A stretch of DNA of 64,000 bases from Marinomonas sp. TW1 (GTDB lineage: Bacteria; Pseudomonadota; Gammaproteobacteria; Pseudomonadales; Marinomonadaceae). Both the position numbers and the translations under genes were made by a program. Positions 25,672 to 34,353 of the stretch are shown piece after piece; the first letter of the stretch is position 1; each line of letters starts with the position of its first letter. A model generated the notes under the pieces. It saw only the letters and a list, made by a program, of their open reading frames with translations. It had not been told where the DNA came from and made no database searches. Where the stretch lies: the NCBI RefSeq assembly GCF_001625355.1, contig NZ_JSEE01000008.1:146840-210839 (forward strand), read 5' to 3'.

Positions 25672-26797
25672 GATTTACGCCGTCTTACGCAAAGAGCTTA
25701 AACAACTGTCGCGAGACAAGATGACCTTTGGCATGGTGATTATGATTCCATTGGTACAGTTGCTGTTATTTGGTTATGCCATTAATACAGACGCCAGACA
25801 CATTCCAGTAGGTGTGGTAAACCTCAGTCAAAGCAGTGAAAGTCGCGCTTTAATTAGTGACTTGGAAGCCAGCCAAAGCATCGATTTTCAACAAGAATAC
25901 CCAAACATTAACAGCGCACAGCAAGCCATAGTCACCGGCGAAGTCCGCGCGGTTCTTTATCTACCAAGCGATTTTGTCAGCCGCCTAGTACAACACCCTA
26001 ATTATTATTCTGGGCAAAAAATCGCGCCTCAGGTGTTTACACGTCCCGTTGGACAATGGTTGGTGGACGGGTCTGACACTGTGATTACCTCGACCATCAA
26101 AGCCCTGCAAAATATGCCCTTACAGTCCGTAGGCAATCGTACCACCGAACAAGCGGTCGCCAGTTTCGCCGTGGTGCCTTTTTTCAACCCTGAACAGCGT
26201 ACGGTGGTGAACATAGTACCTGGTCTAGTGGCGGTGATTTTAACCATGACCATGATCCTCTTTACCTCAACGGCCATCGTCCGAGAAAGAGAACAAGGCA
26301 ACATGGAGTTTTTGATCAATACCCCCATCCGCTCGATTGAACTCATGGTAGGTAAGATCATTCCTTATGTGTTGGTCGGCTTAATCCAAGTGGGTATTAT
26401 CTTGGGCATAGGGTATTGGGTGTTTTCGGTGCCATTAATGGGTGGACTCACCAGTTTATTACTCGCGGCCTTACTCTTTATCTTCGCCAGCCTAACCCTA
26501 GGGCTCGTCATCTCAACCCTTGCTAAAACCCAGCTGCAAGCAATGCAAATGACCATTTTTATCCTGCTACCATCAATATTATTATCCGGTTTCATGTTTC
26601 CTTACGAAGCCATGCCAAACGTGGCCCAATGGATTGCCGAGTGCCTACCCGCCACCCATTTTATGCGCATGATACGTGCGATTGTGTTGCGTGATGCCAT
26701 GCTCACTGAATTGTTAAAAGACAGTATTTGGCTAGTTACCTTTATTCTGTGCGGTCTATTAATCGCCTCTCTACGTTTTCGCAAAAAGCTGGGCTAA
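25661..26797 (+). CDS. ABC-2 type exporter permease (YbhR/YbhS-like)
   Basis: A 378-aa ABC-2 permease. One helix near the N-terminus (about 22-42; MTFGMVIMIPLVQLLLFGYAI, then a large periplasmic domain of about 130 residues) and five helices in the C-terminal half (from about residue 175; VNIVPGLVAVILTMTMILFTS). The LINTPIRSIELMVGKIIPY motif is typical. The ATG at 25661 has AGGAGG five bases upstream and is preferred over earlier codons in the frame. Only one permease gene is present where E. coli has two (ybhS, ybhR), so a homodimer is likely. Confidence 0.88.
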   Translation: MWVRIYAVLRKELKQLSRDKMTFGMVIMIPLVQLLLFGYAINTDARHIPVGVVNLSQSSESRALISDLEASQSIDFQQEYPNINSAQQAIVTGEVRAVLYLPSDFVSRLVQHPNYYSGQKIAPQVFTRPVGQWLVDGSDTVITSTIKALQNMPLQSVGNRTTEQAVASFAVVPFFNPEQRTVVNIVPGLVAVILTMTMILFTSTAIVREREQGNMEFLINTPIRSIELMVGKIIPYVLVGLIQVGIILGIGYWVFSVPLMGGLTSLLLAALLFIFASLTLGLVISTLAKTQLQAMQMTIFILLPSILLSGFMFPYEAMPNVAQWIAECLPATHFMRMIRAIVLRDAMLTELLKDSIWLVTFILCGLLIASLRFRKKLG

Positions 26798-26805
26798 CGA
26801 CAATA

Positions 26806-26824
26806 CGATAGGTGACACCTGTCG
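26806..26824. repeat. Imperfect palindrome between the exporter operon and lysR
   Basis: CGATAGGTG and CACCTGTCG are paired around one A, with one G-T pair. It starts nine bases after the permease stop and is followed by a short T tract, so it could be a weak terminator or an operator for the LysR gene that follows. Confidence 0.35.
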
Positions 26825-26887
26825 TTTCGGCCTTATACTTGCAGCATAATAAATGAAATATAAATAGCCGCTGCACAGGAGTCTGCT

Positions 26888-27802
26888 TTGAACTACAAAC
26901 GCCTCGAAACTTTTGTTTGGGTTGCCACGTTAGGCAGTTTTCGTAAAGCTGCGGAGCGCTTACACACGACTCAACCGGCCATTTCGGCTCGCATTTCTGG
27001 CTTGGAAGAAGAACTTGGCGTGAAACTGTTTGAACGCGAAGGCGGTTCCAGCCCGATCATTTTGACGCCAAAAGGCAAAGAATTACTGCCCTATATAGAA
27101 AAAATCTTGTTTCAAACGGAACAGCTACGCAAACGCGCCGAGGCTGATACAGCGTATTCTGGAGTATTACGTTTGGGCGTTTCCGAAACCATAGTCAACA
27201 CTTGGCTACCCGATTTTTTAGCACGGCTACATAAAAAATCACCCAATTTAAACGTCGAATTAACCGTGGACATCACCACTGTATTAGCCGCAGGCGTGAA
27301 AGACCGAACCTTGGATTTGGGTTTATTAATGGGCCCCATTTCAGAACCCAGCATAGTCAACCATGATTTATGCACCTTCGCGCTCTCTTGGGTATGCAGC
27401 CCAAAATTGGCCTTACCAGAGCGCTTACTTTATCTCGAAGAACTGACACCTTGGCCAATTATCACCTACGCTAAATCCACCAAACCTTATGCGGAAATCG
27501 TACAGAAATTTCGCAGTTTAGAAGGCAACCCAGCGCACTTTTATGCATCCACGTCGCTGGCGGCCATCCGCAGCCTAGCGATTGACGCCGTTGGCATCGC
27601 TACTTTGCCCGACATCATGATCAGCAAGGAATTGGAAGACAATGTGCTGCGCAAGATACACACCATATGGACGCCGCATGATCTAAAATTCACCGCTTCA
27701 TACTCGGATGAGCCTTTCAACCCTCTGGCTGAAATGGCCGTTGATTTGGCAATAGAAGCCGCGCAAAAATACGAAAACACCTTGCTTGATAAAATTAATT
27801 GA
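26888..27802 (+). CDS. LysR-family transcriptional regulator of the oxoproline cluster
   Basis: A 304-aa LysR regulator. HTH at about residues 3-60 ([34 protein letters not shown]), then a LysR substrate-binding domain (about 90-295). The start is TTG with AGGAG in front, which fits the conserved MNYKRLETF beginning. It is the first gene of a same-strand run: DUF1445, TRAP transporter, pxpABC, with 91 bases to the next start. It is probably the regulator of that cluster, sensing 5-oxoproline or a related compound, by context only. Confidence 0.87.
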   Translation: MNYKRLETFVWVATLGSFRKAAERLHTTQPAISARISGLEEELGVKLFEREGGSSPIILTPKGKELLPYIEKILFQTEQLRKRAEADTAYSGVLRLGVSETIVNTWLPDFLARLHKKSPNLNVELTVDITTVLAAGVKDRTLDLGLLMGPISEPSIVNHDLCTFALSWVCSPKLALPERLLYLEELTPWPIITYAKSTKPYAEIVQKFRSLEGNPAHFYASTSLAAIRSLAIDAVGIATLPDIMISKELEDNVLRKIHTIWTPHDLKFTASYSDEPFNPLAEMAVDLAIEAAQKYENTLLDKIN

Positions 27803-27893
27803 TCAAATAACCCAAAAAAACACGATTAGACTTTTCATGGCGAGGAACACTACTCTAAGAAAAACAAAATGTGCAAAAATAAGGAACACTCCT

Positions 27894-28694
27894 ATGACCC
27901 CATCGGCTAAGCCACTCGCACAACAAGCTTACGAACTGCGACAAGCCATTCGCCAGCAAGCGCATACTGGGCCTACCAGTGGCCTCGCTACGGGTACCAT
28001 GCAGGGTAATATTGTCATTCTACCCGCCGATTGGGCTAACGAATTTTTATTGTACTGTCAGAAAAACCCTGTTGCTTGCCCTCTGATCGGCGTATCCGAA
28101 ATAGGGGATTACCACTTACCCGATTTAGGTAAAGACATCGACATGCGACACGATGTGCCTGAATACTATGTATATCGCGATGGTGTCAAAGTAGAAAGCC
28201 GTGCAAACATCGCCGATCTGTGGCGCGATGACTTGGTGGTGTTCGTATTGGGCTGCTCGTTCTCGTTTGAAAATGCCTTATCGCAAGCGGGTCTAACACC
28301 ACGCAACATTACCGAAGACGTCAATGTTTCCATGTATGAAACCACGATCCCGACCACGCCTGCTGGCCGTTTTTTTGGCAATACGGTAGTGACCATGCGT
28401 CCTTACACGCCAAAAGACGCGATTCGAGCCATTCAAATCACCACACGTTTTCCAAAAGCTCATGGGGCGCCATTGCACTTTGGCACCCCAGAAGACATTG
28501 GTATTAAAGACCTTAACCAACCAGATTTCGGTGATCCAGTGTCGGTAAAAGACGGTGAAGTACCGGTTTTTTGGGCTTGTGGTGTCACGCCACAAGTCGC
28601 TGTACGTAATGCCAAACCACCGTTCTGTATCACCCATGCACCAGGCAAAATGCTGGTCACGGATTTATTAGATACCGATTTAGCGGTTCTTTAG
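27894..28694 (+). CDS. DUF1445 putative hydro-lyase
   Basis: A 266-aa protein of the DUF1445 family, annotated elsewhere as putative hydro-lyase. Seen motifs are [16 protein letters not shown] near the N-terminus, [16 protein letters not shown], and the C-terminal CGVTPQVAV and [13 protein letters not shown]. The ATG at 27894 has AAGGA eight bases upstream; codons upstream in the same frame (from 27786) lack a ribosome site and overlap the lysR end. DUF1445 is also part of the animal D-glutamate cyclase protein DGLUCY, and lies by pxpABC here, so a role in D-glutamate/5-oxoproline chemistry is plausible but not shown. Confidence 0.82.
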   Translation: MTPSAKPLAQQAYELRQAIRQQAHTGPTSGLATGTMQGNIVILPADWANEFLLYCQKNPVACPLIGVSEIGDYHLPDLGKDIDMRHDVPEYYVYRDGVKVESRANIADLWRDDLVVFVLGCSFSFENALSQAGLTPRNITEDVNVSMYETTIPTTPAGRFFGNTVVTMRPYTPKDAIRAIQITTRFPKAHGAPLHFGTPEDIGIKDLNQPDFGDPVSVKDGEVPVFWACGVTPQVAVRNAKPPFCITHAPGKMLVTDLLDTDLAVL

Positions 28695-28789
28695 TCCGTT
28701 TGCTTTACGCGGCCTTCCCTCCCAGGCGAGGCGGCGCTTTATAACAAAATCAAAACAACACTAACCCTTCAACGAAAGGATAAGGAACA

Positions 28790-29752
28790 ATGAAAAAACT
28801 CACGACCGCTCTGGTTCTGGGCAGTGTACTGTCCACTTCCGCTTACGCCGCTAAATGGCATATGCCAACGCCTTACGGCGACGGCAACCTACCGACGCAA
28901 ATCGCCTACGGTTTTGCTGAAGAAATCAAAGATAAAACAGGTGGCGACTTAGACATTACCGTTCATTCTGGAGGCTCTTTAGTACAGCACACTGAAATTC
29001 CTCGTGCGGTAAAAACTGGCCAAGTACAGATGGGTGAAGTCTTTATCGGTATTTTGGGCAATGAACACCCTGTCTTTAAACACGACAACATCCCTTTCTT
29101 GGCCACCTCTTTTGACGATGCCAAAAAACTTTGGGAAGCCGCCAAACCACAAGTTGAGCAACAACTGGATAAAAGTGGCATGAAAATGTTGTATGCCGTT
29201 GCTTGGCCAGCACAAAGTCTTTACACCAAGATGCCGGTCACTAAGTTAAGCGACCTAGCGGGCTCGAAAATGCGCGCTTACAGCCCATCCACATCACGTT
29301 TGGCTGATTTAATGGGCACTACGCCGACAACCATTCAGGTACCAGACATTCCACAAGCATTCAGTACAGGCATCATTCAAGCCATGATCACCTCACCTTC
29401 TACAGGTGTGGATAGCCAAGCTTGGGACTATGTGAACTACTACACCGACGTCAAAGCATGGATTCCGAAGAACATTGTTGTGGTCAATAAACGCGCCTTC
29501 CGTCGTCTTGATAAAGACACTCAGAGTGCCATCTTGGAAGCAGCGAAAAACGCCGAAGCCCTAGGCTGGGAAAAGGTTGCGGAGCGCGCCGCGAGCGACA
29601 AAGCAAAATTGGCGGCTAATGGTATGCAAGTAAGCGACCCGTCTCCTGAATTGCTTAACGAGCTGCAAGCCATTGGTGCCACTATGATAGAGGAATGGAA
29701 AGCCGAAGCGCCAAAAGAAGTTGGCGATATCTTAACTCGCTACCAAAACTAA
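28790..29752 (+). CDS. TRAP transporter periplasmic substrate-binding protein (DctP family)
   Basis: A 320-aa periplasmic binding protein of the TRAP DctP family. Signal peptide at residues 1-20 (KKLTTALVLGSVLSTSAYA). The mature protein shows family segments: IPRAVKTGQVQMGEVFIGILGNEHPVF, LSDLAGSKMRAYSPSTSRL with the conserved Arg for the carboxylate, and IIQAMITSPSTGVDSQAWD. It has AAGGATAAGG upstream. The position before pxpABC suggests 5-oxoproline as ligand. A stem-loop region separates it from dctQ. Confidence 0.9.
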   Translation: MKKLTTALVLGSVLSTSAYAAKWHMPTPYGDGNLPTQIAYGFAEEIKDKTGGDLDITVHSGGSLVQHTEIPRAVKTGQVQMGEVFIGILGNEHPVFKHDNIPFLATSFDDAKKLWEAAKPQVEQQLDKSGMKMLYAVAWPAQSLYTKMPVTKLSDLAGSKMRAYSPSTSRLADLMGTTPTTIQVPDIPQAFSTGIIQAMITSPSTGVDSQAWDYVNYYTDVKAWIPKNIVVVNKRAFRRLDKDTQSAILEAAKNAEALGWEKVAERAASDKAKLAANGMQVSDPSPELLNELQAIGATMIEEWKAEAPKEVGDILTRYQN

Positions 29753-29763
29753 GTACTTTCTTG

Positions 29764-29792
29764 AAGGTCATCTAAATGCAGTATTTGACCTT
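29764..29792 (+). repeat. Stem-loop directly after dctP
   Basis: AAGGTC and GACCTT flank an inner AAAT/ATTT pair, giving an interrupted hairpin 12 bases past the dctP stop. It may protect the 3' end of the dctP message. Confidence 0.4.
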
Positions 29793-29796
29793 CTCA

Positions 29797-29840
29797 CACC
29801 GTCTGGTTTCTTCGCCCCCATGTCAGTAGGCTAGACGGTG
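29797..29840 (+). repeat. Second stem-loop between dctP and dctQ
   Basis: CACCGTCT (29797-29804) pairs with AGACGGTG (29833-29840), followed by ACTTTTC. With a 28-base loop it resembles an attenuating structure. It would lower dctQM expression compared with the binding protein. Confidence 0.4.
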
Positions 29841-29864
29841 ACTTTTCTATCAAAAGTGAACACT

Positions 29865-30383
29865 ATGAAACAAATAAAAGAAAAATTGTATCTCTGTTCC
29901 GGCTTGCTGGCTGGGTTTTGTATCCTCCTCATTACCTTATTGCTGCTGGCACAAATCGTCGGACGTTTATTCGGTTTCATTGTGCCGTCTGCGGAAGATT
30001 TTGCCGGTTATGCTTTAGCCGCCTCGACCTTTCTGGGTTTGGCCTACACCTTTAGAGAGGGCGGTCATATTCGTGTGACCCTAGTGATTCAGCGCTTCTC
30101 TCCTGTCTCACGTAAATGGCAAGAAGGCGCTATTCTCGCTTTATCACTTGCCTTGATCAGTTACTTATCTTATTCGTGTGCCTATATGGTGTACGAGTCT
30201 TATGTCTACGATGAAGTCTCTTACGGCTACATCCCAGTGCCATTATGGATTCCTCAAATTCCGGTTGCTGTGGGCGTCATCGCTCTAAATCTAGCGGTAT
30301 TGGATGCCTTAATCAGTCTTTTGAAAGGCAAAAAACCGGACTACAGTGAACACGAAAGTGCCCTAGAATTGGAGGAAATCTAA
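29865..30383 (+). CDS. TRAP transporter small membrane subunit (DctQ family)
   Basis: A 172-aa protein with four membrane helices (about residues 9-34, 45-65, 85-110, 125-150), the normal DctQ plan. AQIVGRLFGFIVPSAEDFAGYALAAST carries the usual DctQ motif. The ATG at 29865 is preferred to a GTG at 29838, which overlaps the upstream stem-loop. The stop overlaps the dctM start as TAATG. It forms the membrane complex with DctM. Confidence 0.85.
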   Translation: MKQIKEKLYLCSGLLAGFCILLITLLLLAQIVGRLFGFIVPSAEDFAGYALAASTFLGLAYTFREGGHIRVTLVIQRFSPVSRKWQEGAILALSLALISYLSYSCAYMVYESYVYDEVSYGYIPVPLWIPQIPVAVGVIALNLAVLDALISLLKGKKPDYSEHESALELEEI

Positions 30384-31690
30384 TGGATTTAATGTGGATT
30401 GCTATCCTATTAGCGTTTGCTCTGTTGGCCCTATTGTCTCTTGGGGTTTGGGTGTCTTTCACCTTGATCACCATTGGCGGTCTAGGACTGATTTTGTCCG
30501 AGAATTACCAAGTAAATCTGTTGTTTGCCACCTCCAGCTGGGGGGCCAGTACCGCTTGGTCACTCACGGCGTTGCCGTTATTTATTTGGATGGGCGAAGT
30601 GCTGTTTCGTACCCGTTTGTCGGAAGATTTATTTAAAGGCTTATCGCCTTGGTTAAACGGCGTGCCGGGCAAGCTATTGCACGTCAATATTCTAAGCTGT
30701 GGTATTTTCGCGGCGGTGTCTGGGTCTTCTGCGGCCACGGCGGCCACCATAGGCCGTATGACGTTGCCTGAGTTGCGTAAACAAGGTTACAGCGAACGCA
30801 TGGCGATTGGCACCTTAGCGGGGTCTGGTACATTAGGTCTATTAATCCCGCCATCCATCATTTTGATTGTTTATGGTGTGGCCGCAGAAGTGTCCATTGC
30901 ACGCTTGTTCATCGCGGGAGCTCTGCCGGGCCTATTACTGGTCAGTTTGTTCATGGGCTTTACCATGATCTGGGGGTATCTGCACAAAGATGAACTGCCA
31001 CAAAACAACCAGCATGACACCAGTTGGCCAATGCGCATCAAAGCACTGCGTAAACTCATACCTGTGGTGGGTCTAATTGGCTTTGTATTGGGCTCTATTT
31101 ATGGCGGCATCACCACACCTACCGAAGCTGCTGCATTGGGCGTGACGGGGGCATTGGTTCTCGCCGCCATGACAGGGTCATTAAGTCGCAACAGCTTTAT
31201 CGACAGCCTACTTGGCGCGGTAAAAAGCTCTTGTATGATTGGCTTCATCTTGGTGGGGGCACACTTTTTAACCCTCGCCATGGGCTTTTTAGGCATTCCA
31301 AAAGCCTTAGCACTGTGGATCGGGGGTCTGTCCTTGTCACCGATGGAACTCATCCTCTACCTCACGGTATTGTTCGTGGTATTGGGCTGCTTCCTTGATG
31401 GTATTTCCGTGGTGGTACTGACCGTGGCCGTGATTATGCCAATGGTAGAAGCGGCCCATATTGACTTACTTTGGTTTGGTATCTTCATTGTACTCGTGGT
31501 GGAAATGTCCCAAATTACCCCTCCGGTTGGTTTCAACCTGTTTGTCATACAAGCCTTAACGGGGAAAAACATTCTGTATGTCGCCAAAGCGGCTTTGCCT
31601 TTCTTCCTCTTGATTGGTGTGGCGATTGCCTTAATCAGTGTGTTTCCAGAAATTGTTACCTATCTACCAGCGACCATGTCACAAAACTAA
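30383..31690 (+). CDS. TRAP transporter large permease subunit (DctM family)
   Basis: A 435-aa permease with about 12 helices that carries out sodium-driven uptake together with DctQ and DctP. Family motifs include GSSAATAATIGRMTLPELRK (about residues 113-132), LAGSGTLGLLIPPSIILIVYG and, in the C-terminal half, VEMSQITPPVGFNLFVIQ. GGAGG is in front of the ATG. It is followed after 35 bases by pxpA. The likely substrate is 5-oxoproline by gene context. Confidence 0.9.
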   Translation: MDLMWIAILLAFALLALLSLGVWVSFTLITIGGLGLILSENYQVNLLFATSSWGASTAWSLTALPLFIWMGEVLFRTRLSEDLFKGLSPWLNGVPGKLLHVNILSCGIFAAVSGSSAATAATIGRMTLPELRKQGYSERMAIGTLAGSGTLGLLIPPSIILIVYGVAAEVSIARLFIAGALPGLLLVSLFMGFTMIWGYLHKDELPQNNQHDTSWPMRIKALRKLIPVVGLIGFVLGSIYGGITTPTEAAALGVTGALVLAAMTGSLSRNSFIDSLLGAVKSSCMIGFILVGAHFLTLAMGFLGIPKALALWIGGLSLSPMELILYLTVLFVVLGCFLDGISVVVLTVAVIMPMVEAAHIDLLWFGIFIVLVVEMSQITPPVGFNLFVIQALTGKNILYVAKAALPFFLLIGVAIALISVFPEIVTYLPATMSQN

Positions 31691-31725
31691 TGGGCTCGCA
31701 GTAGCGGATTTAAGGATGCATTAAA

Positions 31726-32484
31726 ATGAAATTGAATTGCGATATGGGCGAAGCCTTCGGAACTTGGAAAATGGGCGAAGATGTACAAATTATGCCCTTT
31801 GTTGATCAAGCCAATGTGGCCTGTGGTTTTCATGCCTCAGACCCACTAACCATGAGCAAAACGGTCGCGTTAGCCAAGCAACATGGTGTGACCATAGGTG
31901 CTCATCCAGCCTATCCAGATTTGGTAGGTTTCGGGCGTCGCAACATGGACATAGCCCCTGTAGAACTAAAGGCGCTGATTCAATATCAAATCGGTGCTTT
32001 ACTGGGCATTTGCCAAGCTCACAATACCAAGCTGAGCTATGTAAAACCTCATGGTGCTTTGTACAACCAGATGATGGCAGACTTTGCGATTTTAGAGACC
32101 GTGATGCAAGCCGTAAGTGAACTGGACGCGTCTCTGACCCTCATGGTGATGGCAGTGCCGGAAGCGGAACAGGTCAAAAAACTGGCTCAAAAATACGGTT
32201 TAACTGTCTGGTTTGAAGCTTTTGCGGATCGTTTATACACAGACGAAGGCCGACTCACACCACGCAAACAGCCTAATGCCGTACACGCCAGCTTTGAACT
32301 GATTGAGCAACAGGTTGTACAACTGTGTGAGACGGGGACCTTAACCACAGCATCTGGACAAAAGTTGGCCATTCATGCCGACACCATTTGTGTACATGGC
32401 GACGGGGACCATGCAGTAGATGCGGTCAAACGCATTCGCCAACTGGTCGATGTTACTAATCAAGATAACGCGACAACACCATGA
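31726..32484 (+). CDS. pxpA: 5-oxoprolinase subunit PxpA (LamB/YcsF family)
   Basis: PxpA (252 aa) is one of three subunits of the prokaryotic ATP-dependent 5-oxoprolinase that opens 5-oxoproline to L-glutamate. The family N-terminus LNCDMGEAFGTWKMG, then NVACGFHASDP, GAHPAYPDLVGFGRR and YVKPHGALYNQM, are all present with their conserved His and Asp residues. The C-terminal ICVHGD motif is intact. The stop overlaps the pxpB start in ATGA form, so coupled synthesis of the subunits is expected. Confidence 0.93.
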   Translation: MKLNCDMGEAFGTWKMGEDVQIMPFVDQANVACGFHASDPLTMSKTVALAKQHGVTIGAHPAYPDLVGFGRRNMDIAPVELKALIQYQIGALLGICQAHNTKLSYVKPHGALYNQMMADFAILETVMQAVSELDASLTLMVMAVPEAEQVKKLAQKYGLTVWFEAFADRLYTDEGRLTPRKQPNAVHASFELIEQQVVQLCETGTLTTASGQKLAIHADTICVHGDGDHAVDAVKRIRQLVDVTNQDNATTP

Positions 32485-33194
32485 GCCAAGCTGTATCCCC
32501 CTTGTTACCCGACATGGATATGGTCAGTGACAATGCCTGTTTACTGACCTTTAGTCAGACCATCAGTGAGGCCATTTCGGATCGCATTGCGCAAGTCAGT
32601 CACCAGCTAACGACTCTGCCAGGCATCATTGATTTAGTGCCGTCTTACACCACCTTATTAGTGGTGTTTGATGGCGATCATTTTGACCGTTTTGCCATTT
32701 GCAAAGCCATACGCCAGTTAATACTCCAGCTAGATCCCAAGGACGCCTTGCAAGCCGATGTACGTGAGATTGTCATTCCCGTGTATTACGGTGCCGAAGT
32801 GGGCCCGGATTTAGACGAGGTCGCGGCACACTGTGGCCTATCGACCAATGACGTCATTGAACAACACTGTGCCAATTTGTATCGCGCCTATGCCATTGGC
32901 TTTACCCCAGGGTTTGCGTTTTTAGGCAATACGCCAGCACAACTTCACATAGGTCGTAAAACCACGCCACGTTTAAAAGTGCCGATTGGCAGTGTCGCCA
33001 TTGCTGAAAACCAAACCGCCGTCTACCCCAGCGTTACCCCAGGTGGCTGGCAAATCATAGGCCGCACCCCAATTAAATTAGTCGATTGGGGGAGCGAAAA
33101 TTTGGCCCTGATTGCCATGGGCGATAAGGTTCGGTTTGAAGCCATTTCTCGACAAGACTTTTTAGCTCAAGGAGGCAATCTGGATGGCTTTTAA
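32481..33194 (+). CDS. pxpB: 5-oxoprolinase subunit PxpB
   Basis: PxpB (237 aa) belongs to the allophanate hydrolase subunit 1/KipI family. It shows the block AIGFTPGFAFLGNTP (about residues 144-158), PRLKVPIGSVAIAENQTAVYP and GGWQIIGRTP, all family hallmarks. The ATG overlaps the pxpA stop, and the pxpC ATG lies within its last codons. It forms the active enzyme with PxpC and PxpA. Confidence 0.92.
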   Translation: MSQAVSPLLPDMDMVSDNACLLTFSQTISEAISDRIAQVSHQLTTLPGIIDLVPSYTTLLVVFDGDHFDRFAICKAIRQLILQLDPKDALQADVREIVIPVYYGAEVGPDLDEVAAHCGLSTNDVIEQHCANLYRAYAIGFTPGFAFLGNTPAQLHIGRKTTPRLKVPIGSVAIAENQTAVYPSVTPGGWQIIGRTPIKLVDWGSENLALIAMGDKVRFEAISRQDFLAQGGNLDGF

Positions 33195-34107
33195 AGTAAT
33201 CAAACCAGGCATGCTTGCCTTACTACAAGACTTAGGCCGCCATGGTCATCAGGCGATTGGGGTCACCACTGGCGGCCCCATGGATGAACTGGCTTTTCGT
33301 TGGGCCAATGCTTTATTAGACAATGAGGATAATGCCCAACAACTGGAAATCACCTTTGGCATGCTGTCTCTAGAAGCCCAAGCCAATACCAGTGTGGCGT
33401 TAACAGGGGCTGACTTAGACGCCACATTGAATGGTAAAAGCCTGACGCCGTGGCAAACTTACGCGGTAAAAACAGGCGATGTATTGAACTTTCAGCAGCC
33501 CGTTTGGGGATTACGGGCTTATCTGGCGGTGAAAGGGGGGTTTCAATGTGAACTCACCCTTGGCAGTGTCGCCACTGTGATGCGCGAAAAAATTGGCGGT
33601 TTAACCGGCAAAGGCGATAAATTACAAAAAGACGATATCCTGCCATACCATCGCCATGATCAGCACCAGCAACGATCCGTACCTCGCGCTGCCATTCCTG
33701 ATTACAGTCAATCCGACATTCCACTGGTATTGGGTTATCAGTATCGTAGTTTTTCGGATTTACAACGGGCGCATTTTTTCTCCAGCGATTACAAAGTCTC
33801 ACAAAACAGTGATCGTATGGGCTATCGTTTGGCAGGAAATGCTATTCAAGGTGATGCAAAAGGCATCATTTCAGAAGGCATTGCGTATGGTTCAGTACAG
33901 ATCCCCAAAGACGGTCAACCTATCGTGTTATTACGCGACCGACAAACCATTGGTGGTTACCCTAAAATGGGCTGTGTGACTCGCTTTGGCGGTGCTTTGC
34001 TGGCACAGAAAAAACCCGGTGATGCCATTCAATTCACCCCCATCACAGTCGATCAAGCCGAGCACGAAAGACATTTGCAAATGGCCCGTTTGCAGCAGTG
34101 GCGTTAA
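33184..34107 (+). CDS. pxpC: 5-oxoprolinase subunit PxpC
   Basis: PxpC (307 aa) belongs to the allophanate hydrolase subunit 2/KipA family. It begins MAFKVIKPGMLALLQDLGRHGHQ and shows the conserved GVTTGGPMDELAFRWANALL block, then NSDRMGYRLAG and PKDGQPIVLLRDRQTIGGYPKMG near the C-terminus. It overlaps pxpB by 11 bases and is the last gene of the cluster. A 12-base inverted repeat follows at 34125. Confidence 0.92.
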   Translation: MAFKVIKPGMLALLQDLGRHGHQAIGVTTGGPMDELAFRWANALLDNEDNAQQLEITFGMLSLEAQANTSVALTGADLDATLNGKSLTPWQTYAVKTGDVLNFQQPVWGLRAYLAVKGGFQCELTLGSVATVMREKIGGLTGKGDKLQKDDILPYHRHDQHQQRSVPRAAIPDYSQSDIPLVLGYQYRSFSDLQRAHFFSSDYKVSQNSDRMGYRLAGNAIQGDAKGIISEGIAYGSVQIPKDGQPIVLLRDRQTIGGYPKMGCVTRFGGALLAQKKPGDAIQFTPITVDQAEHERHLQMARLQQWR

Positions 34108-34124
34108 CCAAATGTCATCCTCTC

Positions 34125-34164
34125 GCGCTCTTTTACATTCTGTATCACGGTAGTAAAAGAGCGC
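34125..34164 (+). repeat. Perfect 12-base inverted repeat after pxpC
   Basis: GCGCTCTTTTAC (34125-34136) is matched by GTAAAAGAGCGC (34153-34164) with a 16-base loop. No T tract follows, so it is not a classical terminator; it may stabilise the 3' end of the mRNA or act with Rho. Confidence 0.5.
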
Positions 34165-34353
34165 AACAATCCGATAGCCATTCTTACACATCATGACACA
34201 TCAGTGTCTGTGTTTTACCTGCATATCCAGTAAGCTTAAAGAGTAAAAAAGCAGAATGGTGATACGTACGTGGCTCGTATCGTTTAAAATGGACTTTTGA
34301 TGATCAAATCCCATCTGCTTCACATTCAAAAACGATTTTAAAGCTGGGATATC

